64,000 bases of DNA from Mya arenaria (Eukaryota; Mollusca; Bivalvia; Myida; Myidae). Where the stretch lies: contig NC_069131.1 in NCBI RefSeq assembly GCF_026914265.1, forward strand, positions 11,610,001-11,674,000, written 5' to 3'. The notes below the pieces were generated by a model. It was not told where the DNA came from, searched no databases, and worked only from the letters and a program-made list of their open reading frames with translations. The position numbers and the translations under genes are program-made. Below are positions 46,819-59,400 of the stretch, in pieces (the first letter of the stretch is position 1; the number at the start of each line of letters is the position of its first letter).

Positions 46819-48041
46819 ATGAGGGGCAAAGGTGTAAGAAGAAGGAAACCATATGGCTCTTTGGCAAATCTGTTGAACGAGAAACGGCAGGCAGCTAATT
46901 CAAGAAAGAAAACTGATGGGGACGTTGAACCTAGCGTGGGACCTGAAGTCGAACCTGAGCACGTGGTGTTGTCGTCGGGCCCTGCAGAGACTCCAGCAGG
47001 TATAGTGCGTTCTTGTTCAAATTCTGTTGATTTTTGCACTTTGGTAACCAATGACAAAATTTCTGGATGTGGCGGTGTGAATTTTCTGGGCCCTCCCATG
47101 GGCTCTCAAACTGTTGACCCAAGTCCAAACTCCTTGGCAAATGTCTGTCCAGCTTATATGACTGACCAGCCTAATTCGGCAAAACTGGTTGATAATGGAT
47201 CTATTAGGGGCCAGGGTACGGTTAACGAAATAGAACGAAGTCGGTGTATTGGGGATGATTTGGCGATACATATTCCAAATAAATTGGTTAATCAGATTCA
47301 GGCGGGCGAATACATAAGTTTGGCATTGATGCTTAAAGGGGCAGTTGGTTTGATTGATTTCTGAAGGGGGACAAATTTGCGTTTGGCTGAGAATAGCGTG
47401 CTTGAATCCAAGTCCAATGCATGCAAGGATAAACTGAACTCTATTGAAAAATGGACCGATGATTACATCGTGTATATGTCTGTTTACATAAAGAAACATC
47501 CACACAGCGCATGCGAAATGCTTCAATATATGTCCCTCATTAGAGAATGTGCTAGAAGGCAAGTTGGGTATGCTTGGCGTTCATACGACGAACAATTCCG
47601 GTTAAGGCAATCGATGTACCCTTCTTCATGGTCTGCATTAATCATGACTTGTGGTTAAGATGTATGTCACCGAGGGAATCCAGCAATGACGTACGTACGT
47701 CACAAAACTCCATAGGAAAGTGTTTTGAGTTTAACAAAGGTCATTGTCCGTGGCCAAGCTGTAAATATTTACATGTATGCACAGTGTGTGGTCAAGCCCA
47801 CCCACGCATATACTGTCCAACCGTTGCGAGTACGAATAACGTGTCAAGTTCAGTTACTCAATCACTCCCTCATCAAGCACCTTTTCAAGCAAATAATGGG
47901 TCTAAGGCAGCGGGAAACAATTATTTTCGCTTCAACAGGGGCGGATTTCGGGGCGCTAGGCGCTTCTCACGAGGTTCATACTACAGATTCTTACCTACAC
48001 CTGGAGCTTACGCGCATCGCTATTTCACCAATCAATATTAG
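46819..48041 (+). pseudogene. Ngaro gag-like ORF, broken
   Basis: Opens at the ATG at 46,819 with a basic N-terminus and runs to a TGA at 47,362-47,364. The same frame resumes with a region ending WRSYDEQFRL (to about 47,630). A frameshift there moves to the frame of INHDLWLRCM and a cysteine/histidine cluster (CFEFNKGHCPWPSCKYLHVC, then CGQAHPRIYC) at about 47,715-47,820. That cluster is typical of DIRS/Ngaro gag proteins, and it is followed by a Gly/Arg-rich tail (GGFRGARRFSRGSY). One stop and one frameshift separate the pieces. Confidence 0.7.
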
Positions 48042-49391
48042 TCAGTTAAAACATGAACTTTCGTTTTATTATCATCCAGATCGTGACGCTTTATGGACGG
48101 GTTTCACTGGTGGCTTTCCTTTGCACTATACAGGCCCCCGCCTGTACGTAGAATATCGAAATCTTAAGTCAGCAAACCAATTACGATATATAACGCAGAA
48201 AAAAATGATAAAGAAGTCATTGCTAAAAGAGTCGCTGGACCATATGATGATATCCCTATGCCAACATTGCGCGTCTCACCCATAGGCTTAGTTCCAAAGA
48301 AAACAAAAGGGGAATATAGATTGATCCACCATCTATCATATCCCGAGGGACAGTCAGTAAACGCTTTTATTGATCCCAAGTTAGCGATCGTTCAATACAC
48401 TCAGTTTGATGATGCCGTTCATATGTTACAAGATTTAGGTAAACATTGTTCCTTGCTTAAACTTGATATAAAAAATGCATTCCGGTTGCTCCCTGTCAGG
48501 CCACAAGATTTCGATCTACTTGGTTTCAAATTCAATAAAAAATACTTTGTTCATAAAAGTATGCCTTTCGGATGCTCACTGGCTTGCAATACATGGGAGA
48601 AATTTGCCTGCTTTATCAAATTTTGTTTCCGCCGTAGAATGGAATTTGGAGAGATATTGCATTATTTAGATGACTATCTTGGCGGTAGCACAACGCCACA
48701 ATCTTGTCAGGAGTTACTGAATTTGGCACTCGATGTACTGATATCGCTAAAAATTCCTATTGCTGACGACAAAACGGAAGGTCCGACTACTGTATGATGC
48801 TTTCTTGGGTTAGAGCTTGATTCGGCCAAAATGGTGGTGCGTATGCCTCAAGACAAAACAGATGGTATTATAGAATGAATAAGTGCTATGTTGACAAAGG
48901 AGAAGGTCACGTAACGGGCCATGCAAAGTCTTATTGGAATGCTCAATTTCGCTGCTAGAGTTATTTACCAAGGGCGACAGTTCTGTAGGCGGCTCATAAA
49001 CCCCACGTGCGGAGTAACTAGGCCGTTTCACCATATTCGCATAAACAAATCGATTAAAGAGGACTTAAAGATGTGGCTACATTTTTTCAAAAAGTATAAT
49101 GGTATTTCGGTTTTCCATGACCGGTTCTGGATATCGAATGGTGATGTTCAATTATACACCGACGCGGCCGGAAGCCACGGATTTGGATGTTATTTTGAAG
49201 GAAAATGGTGTGCCTCCCCATGGCCGCATGAATGGCACGTGCTTGGCATAACGTCTGACATAACAGTTCTTGAGCTGTTTCCTATTGTTGTCGCGGTCCA
49301 CCTTTGGGGCTCGAACTTGCAGAATAAGAAAATCCGATTTATCTGCGATAATAAGGCGGTGGTCCCCATCATTAATGCAAAGTCATCTTAA
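48030..49391 (+). pseudogene. Ngaro reverse transcriptase and RNase H, broken
   Basis: The RT begins in one frame (FTGGFPLHYTGPRL, about 48,100) and shifts at an A-run near 48,200 into the frame of RVSPIGLVPKK. It then shows LIHHLSYPEG, KLDIKNAFRLLPV and the catalytic YLDD (about 48,665). Three in-frame stops follow (TGA 48,796, TGA 48,877, TAA 48,913) before the RNase H region, with LYTDAAG, ELFPIV and CDNKAVV supplying the acidic residues. A TAA at 49,389 interrupts the end. The connecting region seen after RNase H in relatives (HxxGxxNxxADxLSR-like) appears deleted near 49,450. Confidence 0.8.
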
Positions 49392-49432
49392 TCGGAGACA
49401 GTCATGGTTCTTGTCCGTTTCTTAACAATGCA

Positions 49433-50404
49433 ATGTTTAGAGTACAATATTGCGTTACAGGCGTTCCGACAACTAGCGCCAGACGCCGAGGGGCAGTCCG
49501 ACAAAATGCCCAGCCACCTATGGAACGTCTTCAAAGCAGAATTCCCAAGCTACTGTCCAGTAGTTTAGCCATTAATACCAGTTTGATATACAACGTTGCG
49601 ATTAAAGCTTTTAAAAAATCTAAGATACTTTACAATTTGCCAACGCAATGGCCGGCACCACCGGAACAAATAGTATTGTTCATATCATATTGTTTTGAGC
49701 AAGGTTACGCATCAAGCACAATTCGAACATATGTTAACGGGTTAGCATACCAGCATGAGCTATGTAACTGGTACGACCCGAATGGTGTATTCTTAATTCA
49801 GAAATTGCTTGAGGGATGTTCAAAATTAAAAACGTCAAAAGACAATAGGGCCCCAATATTACTGCACAAGTTAAAATTAATATGTAATAAACAACCGCTT
49901 CTTTGTTATGATAAGTACGAGTTATTACTCTTCAATGCAGCATCTGTTCTGGCTTATTTTGGAATGTTTCGCATCAGTGAATTGGTTTTTACGACAGTCT
50001 TACATAGCGATCGCCCTTTAATGATTGATGATATATCATTCCAAAACAACGATCAGCTCGTTAAAATTAGAATCCGAATCTCAAAGACATCAAATAAGGG
50101 GTCTCCAATTGAATTGATAATACCTTGCGAAACAGACGCTAAATTCTGTCCGATCCGTAGTTTACGACATTACGTAAACTGTCGTCCAACCTATGCTGGC
50201 TATTTGTTCAGCCATAAAGACGGATCCCCGCTCAAAAGGTCACAATTTTCTAGTATACTGTTAAAAGCTATCCGAACCGAAGTTTGATGATCTTCATTTC
50301 CGTTCTCATAGCTTTAGAATAGGCAGGGTAACGCAGTTAGCTAATGATGGCGTTAGTATGGACGTTATTCAACGGCTCGGCCGTTGGAAGTCTTATAATT
50401 CATA
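49433..50404 (+). pseudogene. Ngaro tyrosine recombinase, broken
   Basis: The open frame from 49,433 has its meaningful part from about 49,545 (INTSLIYNVAIKAF) after a frameshift. SSTIRTYVNGLAYQH is the core-binding region and GMFRISELV carries the first catalytic arginine. A frameshift at 50,280-50,290 precedes HSFRIGRVTQLA (the HxxR motif), LGRWKS and the tyrosine region, where a stop (50,402-50,404) comes right after SYNSY. Recombinases of this kind integrate circular DNA copies instead of using a DDE integrase. Confidence 0.8.
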
Positions 50405-50465
50405 CTAAATGTAGAGCCCGTTGTGACTGCATCCATATACGCTATTGTTCATTATAGACATATAG

Positions 50466-51026
50466 ATAATAGGCGACTCCATTTTGTACTGGGCTGGCCG
50501 CAGAGCAATGGACCGGAACATGGCGAACCTTAAGCTTCCTGGCAATGTAATAGGATGGAAATGTGTGCGTGGAATGAAGTGGACCGACGTCCATCATATT
50601 ATTCAACGTGAGATATTATTTAGCGACATACAACCAAAAGCAATACTGCTTCATCTCGGGGGAAATGATCTTGATACTGTGAGCCTCTACAAATTACGTC
50701 GTATTATTAAGCACGAAATAAATTACTTATACTCTGTGTTTACAGATACAACGATTATTTGGTGCGATATTCTACAACGTCGGGGATGTTGTGGTGTTGG
50801 AGTAAATGTTAACCAAACAATGGAAAGAAAACGAAAGGGGGTTAATGGGTTCGGCAATGCGGCCGTCATGTCCATTTATAGGGTAAGGTGTCTTTCGGTA
50901 GATATTGACTACACAACTGCCGGGTTTTATAGACCAGACAGGGTTCATTTGTCCGACGTCGGTATCAATATGTTCCTTTTCACTGTATGCGAATTCTTAG
51001 ATACCAATTTATGTCGATTATTTTAA
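50466..51026 (+). CDS. SGNH (GDSL-type) hydrolase ORF of the Ngaro element
   Basis: The open frame from just after a TAG at 50,463-50,465 encodes IIGDSILYWAG (block I serine, codons at 50,472-50,480), then ILLHLGGNDL (block III Gly/Asn) and YRPDRVHLSD (block V Asp/His). All four SGNH positions are kept over about 186 codons with no internal stop. The first in-frame ATG (50,508) lies after the catalytic serine, so the original start or fusion point has been lost. SGNH-like ORFs are known from some animal Ngaro elements; substrate and role in the retrotransposon cycle are unknown. A host lipase or esterase is less likely given its place. Confidence 0.75.
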   Translation: MIGDSILYWAGRRAMDRNMANLKLPGNVIGWKCVRGMKWTDVHHIIQREILFSDIQPKAILLHLGGNDLDTVSLYKLRRIIKHEINYLYSVFTDTTIIWCDILQRRGCCGVGVNVNQTMERKRKGVNGFGNAAVMSIYRVRCLSVDIDYTTAGFYRPDRVHLSDVGINMFLFTVCEFLDTNLCRLF

Positions 51027-51289
51027 TGCGTGGCTAGAATTTGTGGATAAATTCGTAGAATTTATTGTGGCGGAAATTCTAGCAGCCGGACGGATTGGTC
51101 CCAAATTAGGAACATTTTCTCTCTACAAAAGTCATTACTTTAGGAAAACTAGAGCGAGAAAAATGAATTGTATTGTCTATGGAATAAATCGCTGCTTCCT
51201 AAATTCAAAATCTAACGTAACAATTTAGGGGCCAGGGTCTCGCTCGTAAAGTATATGTACTAGGTGAGTCCCGTGTATCACTTAAATGT

Positions 51290-51480
51290 TTGGCTATTAT
51301 TTGGCTGTAAGTGGTTGTGGTGCTTATGTGGTTGTGCTAATATTAAAAAGGTGGTGCTATTAATGCAGTTGTGGTATTTGTGTGGTTGGTGGTACTTGTG
51401 TCGTTTGTGGTACATGTGTGGTTTGTGGTAATATGTGGTTGTGGTAATTATATGGTTGTGGTAATAATGTGTTGGTAATA
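51290..51480 (+). repeat. GT-rich degenerate simple repeat
   Basis: Imperfect iterations of TGTGGTTGTGGTA-like words, spaced irregularly. Probably part of the 3' non-coding region of the Ngaro element. Confidence 0.7.
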
Positions 51481-51690
51481 CGAACATAAAAAGTTATAGC
51501 AGCGAACAGTTAACTATATAATATATAGGATCAATCAGGGGCTGGTGGAATTTCCGTAGGGTTCAGATACAGCCTCAATGGGAACTTATCGAACCCTTAA
51601 AAGCGGCCATTAATCTCCATGATATATGTCTTAAGAATAGTGCTGAATAAATTTTCGTTATAATTATAACTAACAACTGTCTTAAATAAA

Positions 51691-52180
51691 CTTTTGATTG
51701 CAAGTTGGTGTATTTATTTTGTTCGAAGTCTATGTTTTCTGAAGCGAGTCAATTTAATAATAGCATTGAACATGAAACGATGAAATTATCTTAACAATTT
51801 TGTTTCCAGAAATGTAAAAACAACATTTTGTCGTTAGGTAATACAACAAGGCTTACTCTAAATAATCTAATTTTATAAAGAAAACGTGTGAATATTACAC
51901 TGTAAAATGTCTTATGCATAACTATGTTTATTTATACCTGAGTTTGGCAGAGCAATTATTATATTTTGTATGTGAATGGGTGTTTGTCAATCAACTTCTA
52001 GATATAATTTCTGTCCATAGGACACGGATGCTTACATATGCCGCGTATTTGTCATGAAATCAATGTAAATGCTGACATTCAGAGCCTATTGTAACGGATA
52101 TTGTGAATAAAAGTCAAACATATCGTATAGGGACATGCACAGCAGGCAAAAGTTCCTCTTTAAATGCGAAACATACTCGT
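51691..52180. other. Intergenic, no gene seen
   Basis: AT-rich sequence without recognised structure. Confidence 0.45.
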
Positions 52181-52189
52181 ACAGTGTGT

Positions 52190-52625
52190 GTATACCACGG
52201 GATAATTTACGTGATATACGCTACGTCGGAAGGCAACATTTTGCTTAAAATGAAGAATAACAAAGATAACTCTCCTATTTATTCACAATTTCAAATGAAA
52301 CATAGCGCAGACTACGCCGCTTACGGAGCCCCGCCTTAGGTCTATTACAAGAGTTTGATTGCGGGTGTAGTTTCTTAAAACACTTCGACAAATCTTTCCA
52401 CAATACGGCCGTCTGACGGAGCACTGTCAAAACATTATTTTGGAAACAGGTTTGTCAAAGTGTTTGATGAAACTAATCACCTTATCAAACCCCGATAATG
52501 AAACGACAAAGATAACTTTTTTTTTACTACACCATTTTAATTGCAACAAAGGGCAGATTATGCCGCTTTAAGAGCCCCGCCTTCGTTTTGTTACCGTAGT
52601 TTGATAAGGTGACTTGTTTCATATT
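52190..52625. repeat. Inverted pair of dispersed repeats
   Basis: Two copies of the AACAAAGGGCAG-type dispersed repeat (52,190-52,420 and 52,480-52,625). Between them, AACACTTCGACAAATCTTTCC and GGAAACAGGTTTGTCAAAGTGTTT face each other as an inverted repeat. Confidence 0.55.
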
Positions 52626-52744
52626 AGATTTGGCGAGCGTTATCGGTTTATAGCGTTATAATATGATAGGTTCTAATTCGACTGACAGCTATACACAGCC
52701 GTGATCAGTTTAAGCTTAAAGTGAAACTGCATACTTATCAAGAA

Positions 52745-53860
52745 CAGGCAAAATAGGTACAGAACGAATTCGCTATACAAGTTTATTTAATTCTGAGTAT
52801 GTCAATATTTATAAAAAAAAGTCAGTGTAAAATAACACAAACATACTACGAGAACAGTTTGCTGTGTATTATAGAGGGAGACTAGAAGGTTGTATTTACT
52901 TTCGGGCCTTCGTTTCGTTGTACGTTGATGTATTTTAACAAATGCTTTTACACAGCTTACACAAATATTATTATTATAAAAGCAATAGTGAATGAATCAA
53001 ATTGAATTTATACAATCTAGATTTAATATTTGTACGTGCAATTCAAATTTGTAATAAACTCATAAAATTTACCAAAACACGTAGAGAATATTATCCATAT
53101 ACTTTGTAAATTGATCTGCTTAAATGGATATATCGTTATCATTTACTTTCGATTTAGTAGAATAACGTTAACGTTTATAAAAAGTAATTTTTACAATTTA
53201 TCATTAATGAAATGCACTGTAAAACTAGCTTTGTATATCTCTGAACATAAGGAGAATTTCAAATCGTGCAAAATTACCGGCTATGCAGGTTAAAATGTTT
53301 TATTAGGTTTTCGAGATTATCCTTTGCAGTTCTTGCTTAGTGCAAGGTTAAACATTTCAACAATATATTTTAATAGTAATATTTCCTTAATAGATACAAC
53401 AAATGTAATGTGGTGTAAAACTGACTGTCGTATGTATATACGAGTACAGTTTCCAAATCAAACATTCTTACCATTACGCGAATGTTGATGGGAAATAGTT
53501 TACATATGCCATTTAATAGAATAATTACGACGATATTGTGCATTTGTGTTGTAAAGTGCGTCCAATGTATCTTGCATCAATGTATCGTGCATCAATGCAT
53601 AGTGCATCAATGCATATGGTGACTATTTCAACTGAAAGTTGAATATTGATAAAGGAGGATACCAGTTACGACAGTTTTACATTCAAACTCTGTTTACAAA
53701 ACAACGATATGAATTGAGAATTATCATTGATGAAATTATTGGGAAGAAACTTAACTGAATTTTAAGATTTATATTCATTCGTATCTGCACTAAATTCCTT
53801 TAAGTTAAAAAAAAACTATGATTTTGTTTTGATTTTAGGCTACTATGCTGATGCGGGATG
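52745..53860 (+). pseudogene. Ecto-ADP-ribosyltransferase relic C, inverted copy
   Basis: The region is the reverse complement of about 42,440-43,935. It contains upstream sequence (52,745-53,282), a signal-peptide exon (53,283-53,346) with an in-frame TAG at codon 8, the intron, and an acceptor GATTTTAG followed at 53,839 by GYYADAG and a TGA. The rest of exon 2, including every catalytic motif, is gone. It shows the ART family was once also present in the opposite orientation. Confidence 0.8.
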
Positions 53861-54009
53861 AGGAAGGCAAACTATGTAAGAGTGTTATTATTCGACATGA
53901 AAATCATACAAGCTAAACTTCATTGGCATTGATAAATGGATGATCAGCCAGAATTAAAAAACAATTGTTGGCCAAAAATGCAAACACTTAATTTCTATAC
54001 TTGAAAATA

Positions 54010-54390
54010 TTTTCATCGTACTTTCCCGTTTTCATCATCGGACGTAGTTTCGTGATTTCGCGTTTTCATCATAGTTCTTTCGCGTTTTCATCATCGAAGT
54101 TTCGTGATTTCGCGTTTTCATCATAGTTCTTTCGCGTTTTCATCATCGAAGTTTCGTGATTTCATATTTTCATCATCGACCTGACGCGTTTTCACCATCG
54201 TAGTTTTTTTTTTGTTTTTTTTTTATTTCGCGTCTTCATCATAGTACCGTCGCGGTTTCATCATCGAACTGTTGCGTTTTCATCATCGTAGTTTTGCTAT
54301 TTTGCGTTTTCATCAGCGTATCGTCGCGTTTTCATCATCGTACTGTCGCGTTTTCACCATCGTGATTTCGCGTGTTCATCATCGTATTAT
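54010..54390 (+). repeat. Minisatellite of CGTTTTCATCATCG units
   Basis: About 15 imperfect repeats of a ~21-26-bp unit built on TTTCGCGTTTTCATCATCGTA. A poly-T interruption lies at 54,206-54,226. It is CG-rich compared with its surroundings. Confidence 0.9.
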
Positions 54391-56277
54391 CGAGTATCGC
54401 GTTTCAGATCAACATATTCACAGGCGATGCCCCATTCTGCATAAGAGAGGTCATCGTTAAGCTTCTGATTGCATTATTATTTTTAGAACATTCGCTTTTC
54501 TTTTCTTTGGAAAACTCAGGGGTGCGTAAACGTTTGATGTTCAGTAAATTAAATGTCACAAACTATTTGCGTCATTCATACCCTCGTAATTGAAACTTAC
54601 CATACCTCGCGAGTAGCATTTTAGTTTTATGTAGCTATATTCTCCTATGAATAGTTTATTTCACGGTTGTTCATTCGACAACGAATAAAGTAAAAAGCAC
54701 TGAGCTTCCTTAATTAACTCTAAAATTGTTGATTTTCATAGTATCATTATTGGTTGTAAACGAAATGGAATACAACTTGACCGTTCTTCGGAGAGTTCGT
54801 TCAAACTTCATACGCTTATCGGCTAGTGTTGACCGTTATAAACCCATCGAATGTCGCTCTGCTCGCAAGTATGGCCGCCGACCAGCATAAAGAATGACTC
54901 CTTTTTATACAGAATCCAGTAAAACTGAATGCCTAAGGCCTCTGGATGAATTGCTGATACAATTTTAAGACCTTTTACTAACCTACTAAGATCAATATTG
55001 ACGTTGAGGTATTTAATCGATAAGCCGTCAATCTTTTAGCGCCGAAACTCATTGTATCGCCATGGATGTATTTCGATCATTTAAGCATATTCATTTCGAC
55101 GCAGCTTCATGCGATTTCAAATATTTACTCAGGAGAATGGATGAATTGGCACACGATGCTCTTTAACAGGTTTGTCCTCTTGTTGCGACAAAACAATGGT
55201 TTCACCCGGTGCATTGATTTTTTCGGGTCTTTTAACGCTTTCCTCATCGGCTCTAAATTGCTGTTCATTCCAGCACACAAATTAAAAAAAACAGCAAGGT
55301 GTTGTGACCGAGTCAATACTAATCATAACGATGTCGGCTGTCGTTCAAAAAACAATACTTTCGAATGGACATGAAAACCGTTCTGAAAAGATGTCATTCC
55401 GTCTCCTTTATATTCAAAAATGCAACCGTGCGTGCTTTTCCCCATTTCAAACCATGTTTGGGCCAGCCCTCGTTAGATTGTAAGGTTGGCACACCAACAC
55501 CCCATGACGGAAAATGGACAAACAGGTGACTGACTCTTGTAAAGTTCCAAATACATCAGCTCACCAAAGCGCTTACAAACACTATAATTACCACAGGGTT
55601 ATGGAAATAGATTTGACTCGGCGATCCTTTTCTGATAAGAAAATTTTATTTTTAGGAAAGGTAACCATTTGTTAATGTTTAAAACATCATACAGTAGAAA
55701 TTACATAGACAAGAAACCGAAACAAACAACGTACAATTAATACCACTGACAACGGATGCATAAGCATATCTTTATCAATAAATGTTAAGGTTACCGCCTT
55801 GGGATGCTCACTGAGTTAAAGTCATGACATGACTATATCGCCGGGACAGTATTTCCGCTCTCCTGAAAATTGGCTAGATTTGCCTGACATGGACGCAGGC
55901 TCTGCGAACTGTGAAAACAGTGTGTCCCTTGTTTGATACGAATGTCCGCACTACCAATGATACAAGGTCATTATGACCAATTTGGTATTTTGCATCCATA
56001 TTTGACGTTTGAGGTCACTATTGGACGTTTCAACCAGAACTATAAAGAATTCTGGGTACACTAACCAATGACAAGTAAAGCGTTTAGAAGATGTACCACC
56101 GTCACTTCTACTGCATATAATGCTACGGTGGACTGGTTTTTACGCTTTTTAAGAATTTGGTTGGCTCTTGGGTTGAAGCACCAACATAGTTTTGTATTCC
56201 CGGTAGTGCACCTTTCTATTATATATATTGAAGTAACAGTAAACCGACGATTTTCAATGTATCAATATTTGTACGAA
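54391..56277. other. Region without a confirmed gene
   Basis: At 55,062-55,169 a short frame reads MDVFRSFKHIHFDAASCDFK and continues to a total of 35 codons from a good start context (GCCATGG), but no splice donor or relative is recognised. Other frames are short and unremarkable. Confidence 0.4.
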
Positions 56278-56430
56278 AAACTACAGAAACAAGAACAGTA
56301 GTCGAAAGTTTATTAATAAACCCTGTTTAATGGCACAGGGTCAACGCTAAAGACAAAGAACACAAAAACCAACAATCATAAACAGAAACATGGAACAACA
56401 GCACAAAACTCCACAAACAACACTTTACAT
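56278..56430 (+). repeat. Copy of the CTACAGAAACAAG dispersed repeat
   Basis: Matches 7,467-7,590, including the AATAAACCCTGTTTAATGGC core. Confidence 0.55.
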
Positions 56431-59400
56431 ATATAATATAAACAAAACTAGGGATGTTTATCAATGTATCAAATCACAAAGGCGCTGACAAGCAGTATTG
56501 TTACCGCATAATTAGAATAAAATAACTCTTCGGCAGATTTGTAAAAATTGGTTTGAAGACTGATATTTGGAGGCAAGGCTGTGTACCGAGCAGTCGATGC
56601 ATAACATTTGGATATTCCTGCCATTCCAATATGTTGTAAGACCAACTTGAGTGGCAAATTACTATTGATCTGGGTAAAACATTTGCCAATATTAATATCA
56701 GGCAGCGAAGAATCTGCTGATGTATGGCAGATCCCGTCATTAGCCTTTGAGTGAAGTCCTTATAAAATTAGAGACTTCCTTACTTTTTTGCAGTATGGAC
56801 ATAATAATAAATACGTCAAGAATGTCATTTTAAGAGCACATGAATATTCATAACTGTCCAGTTTAAAACATATATTAAGTGTCATGTTCTTGAAAGATAT
56901 CATGCATTGACAAATAAAACATATCACTGTTTGGTGTTATAAATTAAAAACAAAATACACAAATGAGGTCATGTTTCTGTTCTAATAGTTTCTAATGCAT
57001 GATTAAGCAGTGTATTTATGTTTAGCAATATTAGTTCAGTTGTTTCCCTTCTAAGCTTTGGATTGAGCTCTAAATAAAAGTGTCTGAATAATCGTTTAAT
57101 CATCACATTGTTAAACTAGTATTTCGCAGTCGCCATGATTCGCAGTACTATATTTGTCAGCACTATCCTTGAATTGACGACAACAAGTATTCATTGTGTA
57201 ATTAAACACACATTAAACTATAAAACAATATAGATATTTACCAAACAAGCACTTAGTTCAACTATTACAGACATTTTGTATGGCTTCGTTTATTTTCTTT
57301 ATTGGTTTAAATTGATAGACCTTAATTATTAATTAATAATAACGTGTTTGATGCGATATTGAAACAATCATAGCCATAATACCATAATTGAGGACAATAT
57401 ATACTAAAACTCGCCAAATACGGACAAAAGTCGGCTTAACTGAGTTTCTGCCCTTTTGATAAGCTACTTAACTCGCCAAATACGAGTTTGGATGAATGGA
57501 ACATTTTCGTTGGCTGTCAAAACTCACCCTTATACGAAAATGCTGTAAATTATTAAATTTGGCAGCTATTTTGTTTTTCGTTTTATCGACTGTTTTAAAA
57601 ATTGTGGGCCTTGTTTAAAACATATATGGAATTACCAACCTATTAAATACTTCAACCACTTTGCATGGTTTGTTATTACAGTTGTATTTAACCTGTTGGT
57701 TGATTGTATAACTTTTTTGGAAAACGACAAAATGGGCGACGAAGGTGAAAACAATTTTAAACGTTTGATAAACGATTTACGAAATAATTACGCAAAGATA
57801 TGCTTCTTTATAATGTACAGTGCATTTGGCTTTATTCATAAGCCTGTGTAATGTCACTATAAAGGATGCATGTCAAAATACGCAAACACTAGTCTTGAAA
57901 CGCAGAACCCATGAATGAAAAGGGGCAATAAGCTTAAAAAAGGTAAGGTATTAGAATGTTTTAACCACCATGTCGTAGCATGCGTAATAGTTAATTAATA
58001 CAATACTTATGAAATTTTCGATTTCATATGGACATATCTAGAGTTATTTGCCTTCAGTCAGCAGTATTAGCCTTCGTCCTTTGGACTTATAACTAGGCAA
58101 GTATGAAATCACCTTAATATAAAATTATAATAATAAATGAAATTGTGGAGATCATTGAATGCAATTCAATACATGCAAATAATCTGATTTATTTTAAGGC
58201 CCGATATAATATTAAATATCCTTTTGAATGACATTATAATACACTATGTTTTATTTAACAGACAGCAGTTGAATACCTGTCCACATGAACTGAACCAATT
58301 ATCGAGTGTCTTATTGTGCTATTTTACAGGGTTTTCAATGCAGTGCCATTTGAATGGGTTTGAATACGGTGCATTTTATATGGGTCATTTTGAATAATTG
58401 AACTTCAGTCAACGCTTAACTAGCATTTCTCATGTTTAATTTATAAGTTGAGTAGAGAATTTTGTTTCGTCTTTGCCTTAAACATTAAGGCTTTCCGGTC
58501 AAAGCGTTAGATGACTAAAATAACAGATGTGTTTAGTGGTTGACTTAAATTTGCGATAAATACTTGCGCTCAGGAGCAATATGCATATAACATCTTAGAT
58601 TTAATGTTCAACTTTGTAACAAAATAAAATTATCTGTGTGGACAGTGAATAGTAAGGTGGTGTCTTTAAAGTAATAAAAGTACACCACTGTCTCTAACTA
58701 ATTTTTAAAGTACAAGACCAGGTTTATAAATCCAGGTCGTGTACTATGTAGAAAACCTGTTTGAAATTACAAGCCTTACTAAAAAGCAATAAAGAACTTA
58801 CAAAAAATAGTTATTAACACCTGTATAAAATTCTTAATTGAATCTCAATATATATATTATCATTTGCAATTGCTTGTAGCAAAACTTTAATAAACGGCAT
58901 TTTTAAGTACGTTGCTCATATCAATGCATATTCAAATGGGGACTATTTAAGATATAGCGTACTTTGGGGCAACTGTTCTGCAGCTGAAATCGATTAAACA
59001 ATTATAAGTATAATGTGAATAAGCCAATTTCGTCGATCAGAGAAGGAATGAAACATACTACCGGTGCTTAACAAATACCTGACGAAGCATCAATTGATCC
59101 GATCATATTCTTTTATTACAACCTTAACAAAATAAGAAATAACCAAAATATAATACAAAACTAAAAATACCGTTGTTAATTTTATTTCAGCTTTAAAAAT
59201 ATGTTGATTGACTATTATTTAATATTCAATACGACAGATGACATGCAACGCAAACTAGTTTTCTGCTAAAGAATAAAGGAATTTCAATTCAATGTTGTCT
59301 GCATAGTATTTATATAATTATACGTATTTGAACATTTGAGAGGGACCGTGTATTTTGGTGGGCCAATGATTAGTTCTGTCATCTTATTTGCATTGTTTGT

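Larger units (their letters stand above)
46561..51690 (+). mobile_element. Ngaro-type tyrosine-recombinase retrotransposon, decayed
   Basis: Gag-like, RT, RNase H, tyrosine recombinase and SGNH hydrolase regions follow one another on the plus strand. The absence of a methyltransferase domain between RNase H and recombinase favours Ngaro over DIRS1. Several stops and frameshifts show it is not autonomous. The boundaries are guesses: split direct repeats were not found by eye. A CRE-like TGACGTCA (46,695) and an E-box CACGTG (46,718) precede gag. A GT-rich stretch (51,290-51,480) lies in the 3' region. Confidence 0.75.

Noticed and set aside
46561..51690. DIRS1-type rather than Ngaro-type element, or an LTR retrotransposon
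   Set aside because: There is a tyrosine recombinase instead of a DDE integrase, no LTRs were seen, and no methyltransferase domain lies between RNase H and recombinase. The SGNH ORF also favours Ngaro.
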